A DNA stretch of 64,000 nt from Gonapodya prolifera JEL478 (GCA_001574975.1 KQ965794.1:108839-172838), one strand, 5' to 3'; positions 46,937-60,129 are shown, counted from the stretch's first letter. A program made the numbers and translations. The notes: generated by a model from the sequence alone, not told the origin.

Positions 46937-48218
46937 TCAGTCGAACAAGTCCCACGGGTCGTCCGCCTTGGCCTTGGCCTGCGTCTGCGTCTGCGCCTGC
47001 GCGTCTGTCGCGTCACCCTTTACACCGTTTTCTTGCGCAGCACCACCAAAGGCGTTCTCGGCCACGCCATTCACACCCACAGCCTCCTCAGCACCACCGC
47101 GCACAGCACCGGCGCCGGGAGACACAATCGACCTCTCCCACCCCTCATTCCCGACGGCCAACTCCGCCCCGCCAACCCCGCATGCGTGGCAGAGTGAGGC
47201 GATGGAGATGTAGTCGGCGAGGATGGCGTCCCATTTCGATCTCGACGGTGTGCTATCGCGGGTACCGGCATGAGAACCAGCACCTGCACCAGTATCAGCA
47301 TCAGCATCACCATGAGCATGAGCATGAGCATCAGCAGCAGCAGTGGTGGGAGAGAGCAAATTCGCCGGCCGACCTGCAAACGCCACCACGAACGGCAACG
47401 CGTCGACATGGGGACCCCGCGGCGGTGGTATTGCGAGTGCTGCGGCGAGGGCGCGCAGGAATGGGCGGGTGGGGCGGATGGACAGGCGGAGTGCGAGGGG
47501 GGTGAGGAGGGGGAGGGTGTATGGTGAGGGGGATGGGGAGGGGGATGGGGAGGTGGATAGGGAGGTGGATAGGGAGGTGAATGGAGAGGGAGAGGGGGAA
47601 GAGGGGGTGTAGATCCCGTGGTCGCCCGGCGTGCGGTACCCGAGCGCGGCGCCGAGGAGTGTTGGGTGGGACGTGAGGAATGTCGAGATGTGGGACGGGT
47701 TTCGGTCTGGGTCCGGGTCTCCGTTCGTGGTAGGTGCCGTGTCGGCGTCGGAGTGCGGTGGTGCGACGGTGGCCAGAAAGTGCGCGAACTCCTGCGTGCC
47801 CGTGACTGTCCGTTCCAGATGGGCCGCGTCCAGCACACCCAGCTGGGTCTTGCCCTGATCCTTAATTGGCAGCATCACGAATCTTTTCCCTATCCCCTCT
47901 TCCACCCCCACCACCTCCACGTCCACCTGCACCAACTCCATCCCGTCCCACCGCCACCGCCCCCACTCCCCCACGGCCTCCTGCACCGCCCCCACCACAC
48001 GCGCGTTGTAACTGAGCCCCAACCACCCGGGCTTCACCCCTGCAACGCACAGTGCGAGTTCGAGTGCCTTTCCGAGCGCGAACAGCGTGTCTGGGTCGTC
48101 GAGCGAGATGCGCGTCGTGTGCGTGTGCGTGGGGTGCGTGGAGTGGGAGTCGACAAAGAGCGGGAGGATGCGCGCGAGGAGGGCGACGAGGCGCGGGGAT
48201 GGCGGGGGGTGCGACATG
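46937..48218 (-). CDS. Uncharacterised ~427-residue protein with low-complexity insertions
   Basis: One uninterrupted frame from ATG 48218 (MSHPPPSPRLVALLARILPL). Ordered-looking parts: DDPDTLFALGKALELALCVA, GWLGLSYNARVVGAVQEAVG, RFVMLPIKDQGKTQLGVLDA, HISTFLTSHPTLLGAALGYR, LALRLSIRPTRPFLRALAAA and WDAILADYISIASLCHACGV. Between them are runs of Ser-Pro (SPSPSPFTSLSTS) and His-Ala/Asp-Ala repeats (AHAHAHGDADADTGAG). It ends KADDPWDLFD, an acidic/aromatic terminus resembling clathrin-box or acidic sorting signals, though that is only a pattern. No family recognised. Divergent from the GH38 gene with only 121 bp between start codons. Confidence 0.5.
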
Positions 48219-48339
48219 TGTGCTGCAGTGATGCGCACAATAGTCCATTGTGTGGAGGAGACGGCATGCTGTGGCCGCGGTGTGACCAAAGACGGGCATC
48301 CCGACTCCGACCTCCGACAGCAGCAGTGAAGAGGAGAGA
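48219..48339. promoter_or_regulatory. Compact bidirectional promoter
   Basis: 121 bp lie between the ATG of the unknown minus-strand gene and the ATG of the GH38 mannosidase. Any core promoters must be inside or overlap the 5' ends. No TATA element is visible. Confidence 0.5.
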
Positions 48340-51300
48340 ATGCACAAGTATCCGCGGTCGATCACGGGTGCGTATGGCGTGGAGAGGGCGGGGTCGGAGC
48401 GGGGAGGAAGAACGTGCGAGGGGCGGTGCGGGCAAGACAGCGCTAAACACGAAGCTTCACGCGGCTTTTGCTCTGAACTCGAAAACGACGAAGACCACGC
48501 TGACTGTTTCTCTTGGCTTTGTCTCAATCTGCAGTCGAGCGATGCGAAAAGTAAGCGCGCTCTTCACTCCACTCCCACTCACCCCCACTCACTCACACCA
48601 TCCACCCCACCACCCCACCCACCACACACCACCCCCACACCCCGCCCCGCCAGATTCACGAGCACAGAGTACTTCTCAGACGTAAACCTCAGATCTGCTC
48701 TGTTCAAGGCAAAGGCAACGGCAGCCTCGACCAAAGACGCGCACGCTGATGCAGATGCGGATGCGGATGCGGTCAAGCTGGAAGTGTACCCAGCTCCAGG
48801 ACTTGAACGCATGTATGTACCGACTGGAGGCGAGTGATAAAGTGCGGAGCGCGAATGATCCACCGAGGAGCGTATTCCTCTACTGGAGGCGAATGAAATG
48901 CGCGGAGCGATACCGAGGCACGCCGACGACGTCTGGATTGGAGGTATTCCCTACGGGTGGGGTGGGCGCGGGGAAGGCGATTGCCGCGGGTGTTACAGAG
49001 ACCTGCGACGGTGTCTGGATTGCCGAGGTATTCCCTCTCCCCCCTCTTACCTACCCACGTTTTTCCCTCCACGCCCACTTCCACTCCCCCACCCCCGTCC
49101 CAGCTCCTTCACCGCCGCCCTATCCGGCACATACACGCCCACGGACATCGGGGCCCGGTTCGGCCCATCCTGGAAGACATTCTGGGTCCGCGTCACATGC
49201 ACCGTTCCCGACTCGCCCGTCTGGGCGGGGCAAGAGGTGTGGTTTGTGTGGGATGCGGAGTGCGAGGGGTTGGTTTGGACGCAAGGTTCGTGTGTGGGGG
49301 GAGGGGGGGGACGGAACGAAACACGTGGCAGTCATGCCATCATCTGAGGGAGCTCCAGACGGTGCCGCACTCGACCGACTCGTCAGCGTATCTCATGATC
49401 TCGCATTTTCCCATCATCTCTCGACGCTCACTCTCATTCCGAATTTCTCTCCATACTTTGAAGACGGCACGCCGATCAAGGGCCTCACAGGTGGCACATG
49501 GGTCGACCGGCGCGCCGAGTACGTCCTCACCAAGAACGCCAAGGCGGGCGAGGTGCGTTTCGCCTTTCCCTCTTCCCTCCCCCTTTCCCCCACTTTCACC
49601 CTTCTGACCCACCCTTCCTCGCTCCGCTCCGCACACACTCGCAGAAATTCACTTTCTACATCGAACTCGCATGCAACGGCATGTTTGGCGTCGGACGCGC
49701 CGGGATGATCAACCCCGTCGACCCGGACCGGTTCTTCAACCTGGCCCAGGCCGAGATTGCTGTGCCCAATAAGGTGAGGTGGTCACGTGACGGTGTCATG
49801 GGTGTTGGGTGTTGGACAGACAGGACCGCTAACGCACACCTCCACCGTGCACGACAGGACGCGTGGGCGTTGTACAGAGACTTTGAGATCGTGCTGGGAA
49901 TGGCGAAAGAGCTGCCAGCGGATTCGGATCGGGGGGCCAAAGGTTCGTTGTTCCCGCTTCCAGCACCGCGTGACCTACTCCACGAGTCAACCGCCCAACC
50001 GCCAACCGCCAACCGCCCCGGTGAATAGCCCTCGTGGTGGCGAACGATATCGTCAACACGTTTCGCCATGACGATCTCAGGTCGGTGGTCCGCCTTCTCC
50101 TTCTCACGCCTTGGTGCCTCGCTCTTGCTCAACTCCACCCACCACCCTCCCTCACACAAAAGCACAATCGCACCCTGCCGCGCGCTCGCGTCCCGCTTCC
50201 TCTCCGCCCACAACGGCGACGCGACCCACCGCGTGACCGCCATCGGGCACTGCCACATTGACACCGGTAAGTGCATCTCGCAGCTACCCGCCGTTTCTTC
50301 ACCTGCGTAGGCCCGGGGCGGGGTGGGGTGGAGATGACCCCACTGACAACCTGCGTCCACAGCCTGGCTATGGCCATACGCAGAGACGAAACGAAAAGTG
50401 GCACGGAGCTGGGCTGCTCAGGTTGAGTGAGTTGCGGGGAACAGCGCGGGGGTGGCGTGTGGGTGTGGGTGTGGTTCTGATGCGTGCCGTCGTGCTGTCG
50501 GTAGGCTTATGGAGCAGTACCCAAACTTCATGTTCACGGCGTCGCAGATGCAGCAGGTGAGGACTTTTGGGCTCTTGTCCTTCCCCTATCGGTTGTTTAC
50601 CCTCCCCACCCGACGCGACCGTCCCGTCCGCATGCGCACCCTTCGCACCGCTCCGTCTGCCCACAAAACTCCAGTGGGAATGGCTCAAAGACCTCTACCC
50701 CACGCTCTGGCCGCGCGTCATGCGGTACGTCAAGGAGGGTCGGTTCGTCCCGATCGGCGGGACCTGGGTGGAGATGGATTGCAACGGTGAGTTGTGTTCG
50801 GCTGTTCGGTGGGTGTGGTTAGTAGTGTGATATCACTGACATCCGCGCATGCTTGGGTGGGCAGTGCCGTCGGGCGAGTCCTTCGTGAGGCAGTTCTTGT
50901 ATGGGTGAGTTCTGCCACGTCGGCGGTGTGGGTGAAGCGAAAGTGACGCAGGTGTGGGTGGGGTCTAGCCAACGGTTTATGAGGAAGGAGTTTGATGGGA
51001 TGCAGAGCGAGGTGTTTTGGTTGCCAGATAGTAAGTGCACACCATGATTTCGGTGACATACCTCTCCTTCTAACGAACGTCCTCCCCACACCCATCCCAC
51101 ACCCAGCGTTTGGCTACTCCGCCCAGCTGCCACAAATCGTGAAGCATATGGGTGGCAAGTACTTCTTCACGCAGAAGCTCAGCTGGAACAACATCAACAA
51201 GTTCCCGCACACGACGTTTTGGTGGGCGGCGCTGGACGGGACTAAAGTGGGTCTCAACCTTTCTCTTTACTGCGCGTACGTAGGACTGGGGTCTCACCGT

Positions 51301-53844
51301 GCCTTTGCCGCCGTCCCAACGCCAGGTCCTCACCCACTTCTGCCCCGCCGACACGTATTGCAGCCAAGCGGATGTCAAGGACGTGACGTTCAGCGTCAAG
51401 AACAACAAGGATCTCGCCACGACCTCCGAGAGTCTGCTCCTGTTTGGAAACGGAGACGGTGGGGGTGGGCCTAATGCCGCCATGGTCGAGCGATTGGAGA
51501 GGATGGCGGATGTGGTATGTGCTGTTGTGTGGTCTGGGGCGTAGTTGTGGAGTGTGTATCGACTGTCTCTCGCAGGCGGGGCTCCCGAAAGTGGAGTTTG
51601 GGTAGGTCGTCGTCTGCATCCGCAGCGGTGTGCTGGATCCACCACCACTGCCTGTCTTCGAAAGGTCTCCGAACGAATTTTACGCCCGCCTTGAAGAGTC
51701 CTCGCGAAACTTGACGGTATGGAAGGGGGAACTGTACTTCGAACTGCACCGGGGCACGTACACGACCCATGCCTCTACGAAACGAAATAACCGCAAGTGC
51801 GAGTACTTGCTCCGTGATGTAGAGTACTTTGGATCGTTGGCGAGTGCTCTGGGACAGACCAAGGTTCACGATTGGAGGTGTGTTGGCACGTTTACGTGAA
51901 GCTTTTCGCCTGCGTTTATGTTACGGGGATGCGTCAGCTATCCGAAGGAAACGCTGGATCGTCTGTGGAAGATGGTTCTGCTGTAAGTCGTCCGTTGCGT
52001 GACTGGTGATGACTCCGTCACTTACTAATATGGAATGGTACATTAGCAACCAGTTCCACGACGTTCTTCCGGGATCTTCCATAACGGAAGTTTATAAGGA
52101 CACGGAAGGCATGTACAAGGAGATTCGCGAGATCGGTGGGAGGGGCGCGGCACCTTGGGTGTATGTTTATTGCCTCACACTTTTGATCACCAGGGACGAA
52201 ACTCTTCGACGAGTCAGTACTTCAATTTTTCGATGTCCTTGGCACTCCCGCGAACGAGTCGGCTGGCGCGACCAGCATTTCGGTGCACAACACCACATGC
52301 TGGCCCAGGTCGGAGCTGGTGGAAGTTCCGTTGTCCCCGTTGGCGGCGTCGGTGAAAGACAAGATGGTTCAGAAAAGCGCGGACGGGAAGACGGGCCTGG
52401 TGTTCGTTCCAGATATTCCGTCCTTTGGACATCGGACGGTCAGGTTGTCAGAACTCCCCCCTATACCTATGCGGGCGACCGGTGATTTGTCTATGTCTAT
52501 TCCCCGCTTTCTGCCACTTTGGGTGTAAACTTTTTTTTTCTATTTTTTTACAGCAAAGAAAAGTCCCGACGGCTCCTACTACCTAGAAAACGACCACCTA
52601 CATGTTTCCGTAAATGCTCAGGGTCGAATAACAGCCTTGATTCATAAGCGCACAGGCCGCAATGCTGTGCCATCAGGAGCCCTCGGGAACGTGTTTAGAA
52701 TCTACGAGGACGTACCGCTGTTCTGGGATGCTTGGGATGTGGAGGTTTACCATCTCGAGAAATCTTGGGAGGCAACCACTGGCGAGGTCACAATAGCTGA
52801 AGAAGGCCCCGTGCGAGCTGTCCTGGCTGTGCGATACCCAATCACTCCGACGAGTGTTTTAACACAGAAGATCGTTCTCAGTGCGCAATCACAGATTGTC
52901 GAGTTCGACACAGAAGTCGACTGGCACGAGAATCGAAAATTCCTGAAAGTTGAATTCACGTTTGACGTAATGTCAGATGTTGCGACCTACGAAACGGCCT
53001 TTGGGTCCCTACAGCGACCTTCGCATTTCAACACAAGCTGGGACATGGCCAAGTTTGAGGTACATGTGGCTGCCAATTTTGCAACTAAATTGAATTGCGT
53101 CTTACCAAACTCAACAGGTCTGTGGCCACAAGTTCGGCGACCTCTCCGAGTTTGGCTTTGGCTGCGCGATCCTGAATGACTGCAAATACGGATATGCGAC
53201 GAGAGGAAATACGATGACCTTGTCGCTCATACGGTCCCCCAAAGCTCCAGATGACACGTGCGATATGGGTCATCACAAACTTCGCTACGCTGTCTACCCA
53301 CACAAGGGTTCATTTTCTGAGAGCGATGTCGTCAAGATGGGGTACCAATACAATGTTCCTGTCATTGCTCGGGGGACTGCCGAATCTCCTGAACTTTCGC
53401 GCTCCTTTTTCGAAATCGACTCTCCGAATGTAGTATTGGATACTATCAAGCTTTCCGAAGACGATCAGGGGTCTATAATTCTCCGTCTTTATGACGGCTA
53501 TGGTGGTCATAGCCGCGTAACTCTTAAAACGTGAGCCTCCTGCCACATGCATCACGTTTTGTGTTGTCTAGTCAAATTTACCTTGCTGAAGCACCCTTCC
53601 CCTCGTCGAAATCCACCGAGTCAATGGACTCGAAGATGAAGAACAAGGAGTTGCGTTTAGGTCAGAGGGTGGAGTGACCTCTTTTGTCGTGGATATTCGT
53701 ACCTTTGAGGTATGCTTGGGGTTCAAGTTCAAACACCACCGACAGTTCTGACAATTTTCTCAAAAGATTGTTTCTTTGAAACTGAAGCTATCACCCAACG
53801 ATGATTGGGAGCGAGTTGATAGCAAACGCGAAGCATCTGAGTAG
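48340..53844 (+). CDS. GH38 class II alpha-mannosidase, cytosolic/vacuolar Ams1 type
   Basis: Degrades free oligomannosides. The N-terminal exons join as [20 protein letters not shown] then [16 protein letters not shown], the Ams1-family start. Further blocks: [60 protein letters not shown], the metal/catalytic motif [54 protein letters not shown], the nucleophile block [20 protein letters not shown] (Asp of LPD), [79 protein letters not shown]. The beta-sandwich half includes [53 protein letters not shown], and the end [19 protein letters not shown]. About 20 introns; no signal peptide. Start fixed by the conserved N-terminus. Confidence 0.93.
48825..49035. repeat. Intronic degenerate repeats in the GH38 gene
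   Basis: Two copies of a unit with actggaggcga[ag]tga..tgcggagcg (about 48831 and 48883) are followed by two copies of gtctggattg..gaggtattccct (about 48929 and 49011). The words ggaggcgaatga, gcggagcg and tattcc also occur in the F-box gene intron repeat near 28.8 kb. Confidence 0.65.
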
Positions 53845-54070
53845 ATGCGGTAATATTCGGAATATGCAGCTCCGATTATGCTAGCTGTAAATACAAAACA
53901 TGCTTTTTTCAAAATTCAAGACGTGAGCCGGTGAAAATTCACGGTGCCCTGCATGCGACGAATGCCGAATTTGCGGATTGCACTTTTTGTGGCCTCTGGT
54001 TTCACTACACGTGTCTTTGCTATGTGGACAAAAAGATTGGCAAAGGGTATCGGGTTGCCGTTGCGAGGAT

Positions 54071-57000
54071 TTAGAAGTGGCACTGATACAAAACATCACA
54101 GGCTGAAGAGTGCATTCAACTATACGAAGTAACTTACCATTCCTGTACCCCAACTCAATGCACGGAAGATAAATCGCGTACGTTCCAACTAATTCGGATG
54201 TCCCACGATTAACGAAATGATAGACGTTGAAGCTGGTAAGAAAAAAAAATCAGTTCGAATCGACTTTATGCGGTGTATAGCAAGGCGCCCGATACACAAA
54301 CATTAGGAAAGATGTGTCCAAGCGACCAAAATCAAGTTCGACGACTGTATCCCAGCGGGGATTAAACCTTAGGTGACATTATTGATCAGGCCAAAACCTG
54401 GGCGAGCAAGGTGGGAGAAAACGTACCCGTTGTCATCTCTTCGCCTTGTTGAGTACTCTGTGCACTCATCATCAGCATCCAGATCAAGAACTCGTTCTGA
54501 GAGGAATGGTGCAAAGTTCGAAGTGGGAGGTGGTGGAAATTTTGCTCCAGGTGCGAAATCCTGGCGTGTTACGACGTGGACCAAAGGGCCACATCCGCGC
54601 ATTTGGACGTATGGGCTAATAATATCTCCCTTCTCTGGTTTCGGAAGGTGCTGACCAGATATTATCTACAAACAGCGTGAGTTACTCTCCGTCAGCGAGA
54701 TCAGTGGTGAATATTTACCTTTATGGTGAGTCTTGTCCAGTCTTCACGGCAAGGTTCAAAGATGCCGGGATTTCGCAAGTACTCTGGTTTAAGAACATAT
54801 CCTGTATTACCATTCATTCTGAAAAGGGCGTCCGACAGTTGTCTCCCTTGGTCGTAGGTTTGAAAATTGATGGCCACAAGTTGAAATCCGACGTCCCAAA
54901 AGAACTCTGGATGCGGATTCGATGAATCAAACCGAGAGCCAGCAGGGAACAAACGTATGAGCTGTCGAGATGAGAGGGATACCATGTCCTGCCACTGATT
55001 GATAAGGAGTGCAACACCTTTGGGCTCAGATAGTGCTGTGACAAAGCGTACATCAGCGGTATCTGAAACGAAAGGCTAACTTCAAAACAAACAAATTTCA
55101 TGCCCCTTGTTAAAACCTACTCAGAAGGTTGTCGACGGTCCGTCCTCTCAATTTTTTAGCTTGAGCATAAACGATGAGTTGTGAAAGTTCCGGTGCAACC
55201 TTTTGATTTGTCGATTCTCTATCCTGCAGTTGTGTCGACTCTTTCCGTCGGTCCTGTCCACTCTCATGATCACGCTCGCGTTGATGCTCTCCATAATTGT
55301 CTTTTCCCGGAGGCAAATAAACTCTGTCGGTCGGGGAGTCTTCCGATCTTCGCTTGACAAAGATTAATGGGACGTCGTCTGACCCAGACCGATTCACAAG
55401 GTCGTCCGCCAAAGAATTCTCGTCTTGGTTGTGTCCAATATTGGGGGCCGAGGACGAACAATGGAGTAAAACTGGTGACACATTCTGCTCAGATTCCTCC
55501 GACCACCAGTTCTGCGACTCTACCGACGCCTCCGACAACGAATCAGCCGTTTCCGAGGATTTTGTTCCCTGCAAGTAAAAGATGTTGGGGTTGACATATA
55601 GATGGAGTTGTGTTGCCCACGCTTACCTTCAAAATAACTTTATGAAACAGGGCTGCCGGACTGACAGTTTCGCCCTTGCCCAGAGGTTCCGTCAACAACA
55701 AGTCACCCAATTCCTCCCTGAATACTCGCGCTAAAACTGTTTGCTGCTTCCGCGAGAGGTATGTGAGTTCTAGGGAAACGATGACCGGATAGTCAGACGT
55801 GGTGAACCCAAATACTCGAATGGCTTCCACCACAGGACGCAGCGGTATCCGAGGAGTGCTAGCGACGAAAGAAAGAATTGAAGTCGAGGGCAATGGCAGA
55901 TCAGAGAAGCTCTTGCAACGAGTGCCCAAACAAACGCACATTGAGTACTTGTGATAAACCAGTGGTTCACCCTCTGGCCCGTCAAAGCAGTCAACTGGAA
56001 GGAGCCCAGAATAAAATCACTGGTTGCGATCGTTGAGGGTTTCGCGGACGTACTCTCAACACTTCTGCACCCAGTAAGAAGGCATCGGATGTACGCTTCC
56101 ACACTGACGTTTCCTTTCAATTGGTGCCCTTCCAGATACGTGTTATGGCTTGACGAAATCCAATAGTCGGTCAATTGGTGATTCATGTCGTCCTTTCGCA
56201 GGAGGGAGGCGGAAGGACTGAAAAGTGGATTGTATTGCGGAGACGAGAGGAAGGAAGCAAAGTGATACGGTCGCTGATTGGTACAGGTTTGGTTGGCATA
56301 TGGCCACCCTCTGAAGAAGAAAAAAGCCAAAGTGTAAGTCACCATTAAGCCCTCTTCCGAGTATTCGTCAAAGAGGCGTTGCGTTTCATCTGCAGGCAAC
56401 GTGCTCTATGGACGAGATATGTCATTTGCGAAATCGCAAAAAGGTGCTAAATATCGAAAAACAATGCAGACGATTTACCTTTTGTACATCCCGGAGGAAC
56501 GCCAAAAACACGGCATACTCAATGCCATCGACTCCTCTTTTCGCCAAGGACGCCTGGGAAGAGTGTTGGAAGTGCTGAGCGTAAATTCCGTCCACGTCCG
56601 GTCGACCACGTAGTGCAACGCACAACACGCGAAATTCCGGAAACGAGAGGGTTCCAGAGTTGTCCGCGTCGGCGAACTAAGAGCACACCACAGCGCGGAT
56701 TGAAGGTGCAAAATCCAACACTCGGAAATCAGATGACCTACTTTCCACATCTCTTCAAACTGCGCCTTTGAAAGATCCACGTTTATCTCCTTCATTAAGG
56801 CGACCAGTTCGAGTCGACCGAGTTCCTGTTCCTTCCCCGCTCCCAAACCGCGAGTCCCTCCTGCTTTATTCCAAGCGCGGAGAAGAAATGTATCCAAATC
56901 TGGCTGCGGAAGAGATAGCGCACCAAAGCAAAGTGATCGAAGGGCAGTCGAGTAATCGTGGGGGTGAGCTGGAGGTTGAATGACTGGACGACACATCAAG

Positions 57001-57806
57001 TCGTCATTCAATATTAGAACTGGAACTGTCTTAGAGCCTTACCGAACTCCGCTTTCTTCCATTTAGCCTTTTGTATGTAGCTGTGCGATTTGTGACAATT
57101 TTTTCCGGGAAAGGCCATGACTGAGATGTGAGTGTTGTAATCGGAGGGACCAAAAACAATGAAATTGAACGCTCACATGATAGAGACTGTTGGAAGACCG
57201 CGAGAGTACCCGACCTGGTCAGAGGTTCTGATTTCTTTGACTTCGTGGATGTACACTTGCATATGGACCAACAATAAGCAAAAGACTGTTTGAAGAGCAA
57301 ACCAATCAGATGCACATACCCGCTTTGAAGTTTCCGTCGGTTTCCTTGGCTGCTTTCCGCAAAAGTCTGGCTGGTAAAGTCGGCTTCTTCTTCTCAATGT
57401 AGAGGCAACCTGACGGTCGATCGAACTAGGGGATATGCGACTGTCAAATTGGGTTCCCTCTTTATGGCGGAAAGAATAGACGAGGCAGTCCCAAGAACGA
57501 TCGTTATACACCTCCAGAACGCCCGATCTCGCGTGGACGGTGTGCTAAGGAAGTCCATGCTAAAGAACTTGACGATTCTTTACTCTCCTCGCGGCAAAGC
57601 AGCCCAGCAACGTTTACTATCGCAAAAAGTGCGATGTCTCTACTCACTCGCACCAGTCTGTCCTCGATATTCCCAGCTTTCGTCACTTTACGAAGTACAA
57701 TCCCCACCAGAAGTTCGTCCACCGTTCCAGACTGAGGAGCCGCATCTGCCCGACCTGCGACGGACGGGTCCCGCGAAAGAAGGCCCACGGAAGAAGAAAC
57801 CTTCAT
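54071..57806 (-). CDS. Phosphoinositide-specific phospholipase C
   Basis: Hydrolyses PIP2 to IP3 and diacylglycerol at the plasma membrane. In order: an N-terminal PH-like region ([40 protein letters not shown]), EF-hand-like helices ([40 protein letters not shown]), the X domain ([20 protein letters not shown] with catalytic His 1; [20 protein letters not shown] with His 2; YPVIVSLEL), a Ser/Glu-rich X-Y linker of about 130 residues, the Y domain ([57 protein letters not shown]) and a C2 domain ([55 protein letters not shown]). Fungal delta-like layout. The 5'-most exons and the last exon ([11 protein letters not shown]) are the least certain. Convergent with GH38. Confidence 0.88.
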
Positions 57807-58196
57807 CGCGGAAGGCCCTGGTCCGTCCAGGAAGTGTACGGTATGAATTTCAGCCGGCGGGGCATTCAGGGAACCAAAGTTACTCGCAACCAAAGCAACC
57901 TTCTTGAACCTTTCCTTGCGAGCCTTATGGAATAAAAGCTTGGATAATTCCGCTCTGGTAACGTTGCTCCAAAAAAAAATGATTGCAGGAACAAGCCAAG
58001 TAAATGCGCCAAGCAGGGATAACAAAAGTACGCATTCTATTTCACTTATGCGTTGATAGGAGTTTAGTATATGAGTGACTGATAAACAGATGCTTCATGA
58101 GTTGGGAGGAGGCGCGTGTTCGTTGACCAACGATGACTCACCCTTCACCATAAAACAAGGCCTCCCCACCGACACCACAACACGTAATTCAAATTC

Positions 58197-58792
58197 ATGA
58201 CAAACGCAAACGAGTTCAATCCAGCATCGCTCCGCGCATCCGCGAACAACGCGAGCTCCCCACCAGAAACAAAGATCCCAACCCCTCAACCGTCCGAGCT
58301 TGAAGCGACGATTGCGTTCGACAAATCTCACGGTGAGTCCATCGCTTCGGGACATGACTATTCCGACATTTGAACTCACTTCTGACCTGGCATAACCTGT
58401 CGTCCACCTTTCTCAGTCGACTATTACCCTGCCGCGATTCGCGCTGTTGAAAATCATGGCACAGAACAGCAAGTAGCGGCACTACACCGGGTCGAGCATC
58501 ACCAGCCAGACCCAGACCCGAAACCGGCAACTGCTGACCTCTACCCAGGTATGTCTCGTCGTTGTTGTTTCGGGTGGTGAGGGAGTCACGACTCACGTCA
58601 CATCTGATACCTCCACCTTCCCAAGGCTTGCGCTCCGCCAATCTCCCGTCATTCCACGCGCTCCCCGCCGAGACGGGGGTAGCGAAGGGGGCTCCCTCGG
58701 CTGACCTGTACCCCGGAGTCATTCGTCAGGTGGAGAACTCTGGCAGCCAAGTGCAGGTGGAAATGTTGAGGCAGATGGAGAAAAAGGTGTGA
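58197..58792 (+). CDS. Small hydrophilic protein with repeated DLYPG/YYPAAIRxVEN motifs
   Basis: Spliced length about 136 residues from three exons with clean GTGAGT and GTATGT donors and CTCAG and CCAAG acceptors. It starts MTNANEFNPASLRASANNAS. Exon 2 reads VDYYPAAIRAVENHGTEQQV and ends PATADLYPG; exon 3 has ADLYPGVIRQVENSGSQVQV ending LRQMEKKV. The YYPAAIRAVEN and LYPGVIRQVEN segments, each followed by a helical Gln/Val/Glu stretch, are internal repeats. No signal or membrane segment, no family recognised. Divergent from PLC and tandem with the methyltransferase. Confidence 0.5.
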
Positions 58793-58937
58793 GACGGAAG
58801 GGAGAGCGCTTTACTGTTGTAAATACTTTTGTGATTCGTGAATGCATTTGAAAAATTGTGACTTGTGATACCAAACCTTTGTTGTCCCACACTCGCAGCT
58901 TTTTGCTGGTGCAACAGACGTTTGAGGCGAGTCTGAA

Positions 58938-60129
58938 ATGCATGAGACGTTATTTGCGGGGAATGGTCCTCAGGACTTGGCAGGAACGAGCTCACAGGTC
59001 GGACATTTCGTCTCGGGACATTTTCAACCCAAAATCATGCTCGCCGCCCCATCCTCAACTGCATCTCGCTTCAACTCCCGCGCCTCACTGTACCAGCAGC
59101 ACCGTCCAACCTGGCCGGGCGCTCTTGCCGCCTTTCTCGCGAAATCGACCTCGTTGGGCACCGCAATCCGTGATCCGTACCACCTTGATCCAATCGTGGT
59201 GGCCGACATTGGATCCGGGACAGGGATCAGTTCGGCGGCTCTTCTGCGATCGACCGAACTGGGTGATGCCCTGCGCAAGTGGGGGAAATCCTTGGTCGTT
59301 GTGGGTGTGGAACCAAATCCCGAGATGCGGCGGGCGGCGCAGGAAGAGTTGCGAGAGTACATAAGCCCAGAGAGTGACTCTAACGATGGACAACAACCAG
59401 GAAATATCCGGTTTCGGAGCGTGGAGGGGTCAGCAGAGCACACAGGACTCGAAAGTGCAAGTGTGGACCTTGCCGTTGGGCTGCAGGTGTGTCTGTATCC
59501 GGGTGTCAGCATGAATTGGAGAGAGTTTCAAGGGAAGAAGCGTTTACTGAAACGTTTGTGCATTCTTTCAAATAGTGCGCTCACTGGTGGGCCATCCCCT
59601 CTGCTGCACGGGAGCTTCGTCGTATCTTGCGTCAACCAGCCGAAACGACACCAAACGACGAGAAAACTCCGTCACCAAATGTCGTGATCGGGTGGAACTC
59701 TCGACCAGAGCTGCCGGATGGCTCTGATGGAATGGAGAGGCTCGCCTCCGAGTTTGGAGAGAAGGAAGGTGAGGTCGGCGCACTCCAATGCGAATGTTTT
59801 GTGCTCTAGATCGCCGAGCTCCCTCGCTGACGTTCACAGGTGAGGCTACCGCCTCGCACAGCCGGCACCCCTCCATTGCCGCTGCCCTTTTCCATCCGTC
59901 TCAGTATGAAACTTTGGTCTTGCCAAACACCCTCCCGTTTACACGAGCGTCGTTCAAAGGATACGTGCACTCCGTCTCATACATGCCAAAGCAGGGCACA
60001 CCTGATGGCGACAGGGTAGATGCGGAGGTGGACAGTATCTTTGACAGTTGGTCCACGCAAAAGGCCCACGACGAAAATGAGTTGGATTGGGTTGTCAAAA
60101 CAAATGTTTATTACGGAACTATAGTTTAG
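58938..60129 (+). CDS. SAM-dependent class I methyltransferase
   Basis: Rossmann-fold methyltransferase of the methyltransferase-11-like group. Motif I is VVADIGSGTGISSAALLR, and motif II has LVVVGVEPNPEMRRAAQEEL. SVEGSAEHTGLESASVDLAV supplies the acidic loop and post-I region; after an intron (donor gtgtgt, acceptor caaatag) comes AHWWAIPSAARELRRILR. A leading segment RFNSRASLYQQHRPTW resembles the start of yeast-type trans-aconitate methyltransferase-like proteins. The end is DWVVKTNVYYGTIV, stop 60127-60129. Start at 58938 gives about 33 extra residues; the ATG at 59037 (MLAAPSSTAS) is an equally good start. Substrate unknown. Its stop is only 30 bp from the stop of the DUF1349 gene on the other strand. 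Confidence 0.8.

Noticed and set aside
47618-48685. A 355-codon plus-strand frame across the unknown gene and the GH38 5' end
   Set aside because: It begins without a natural start, crosses the 121-bp promoter and the first introns of GH38, and encodes only low-complexity His/Pro/Arg sequence.
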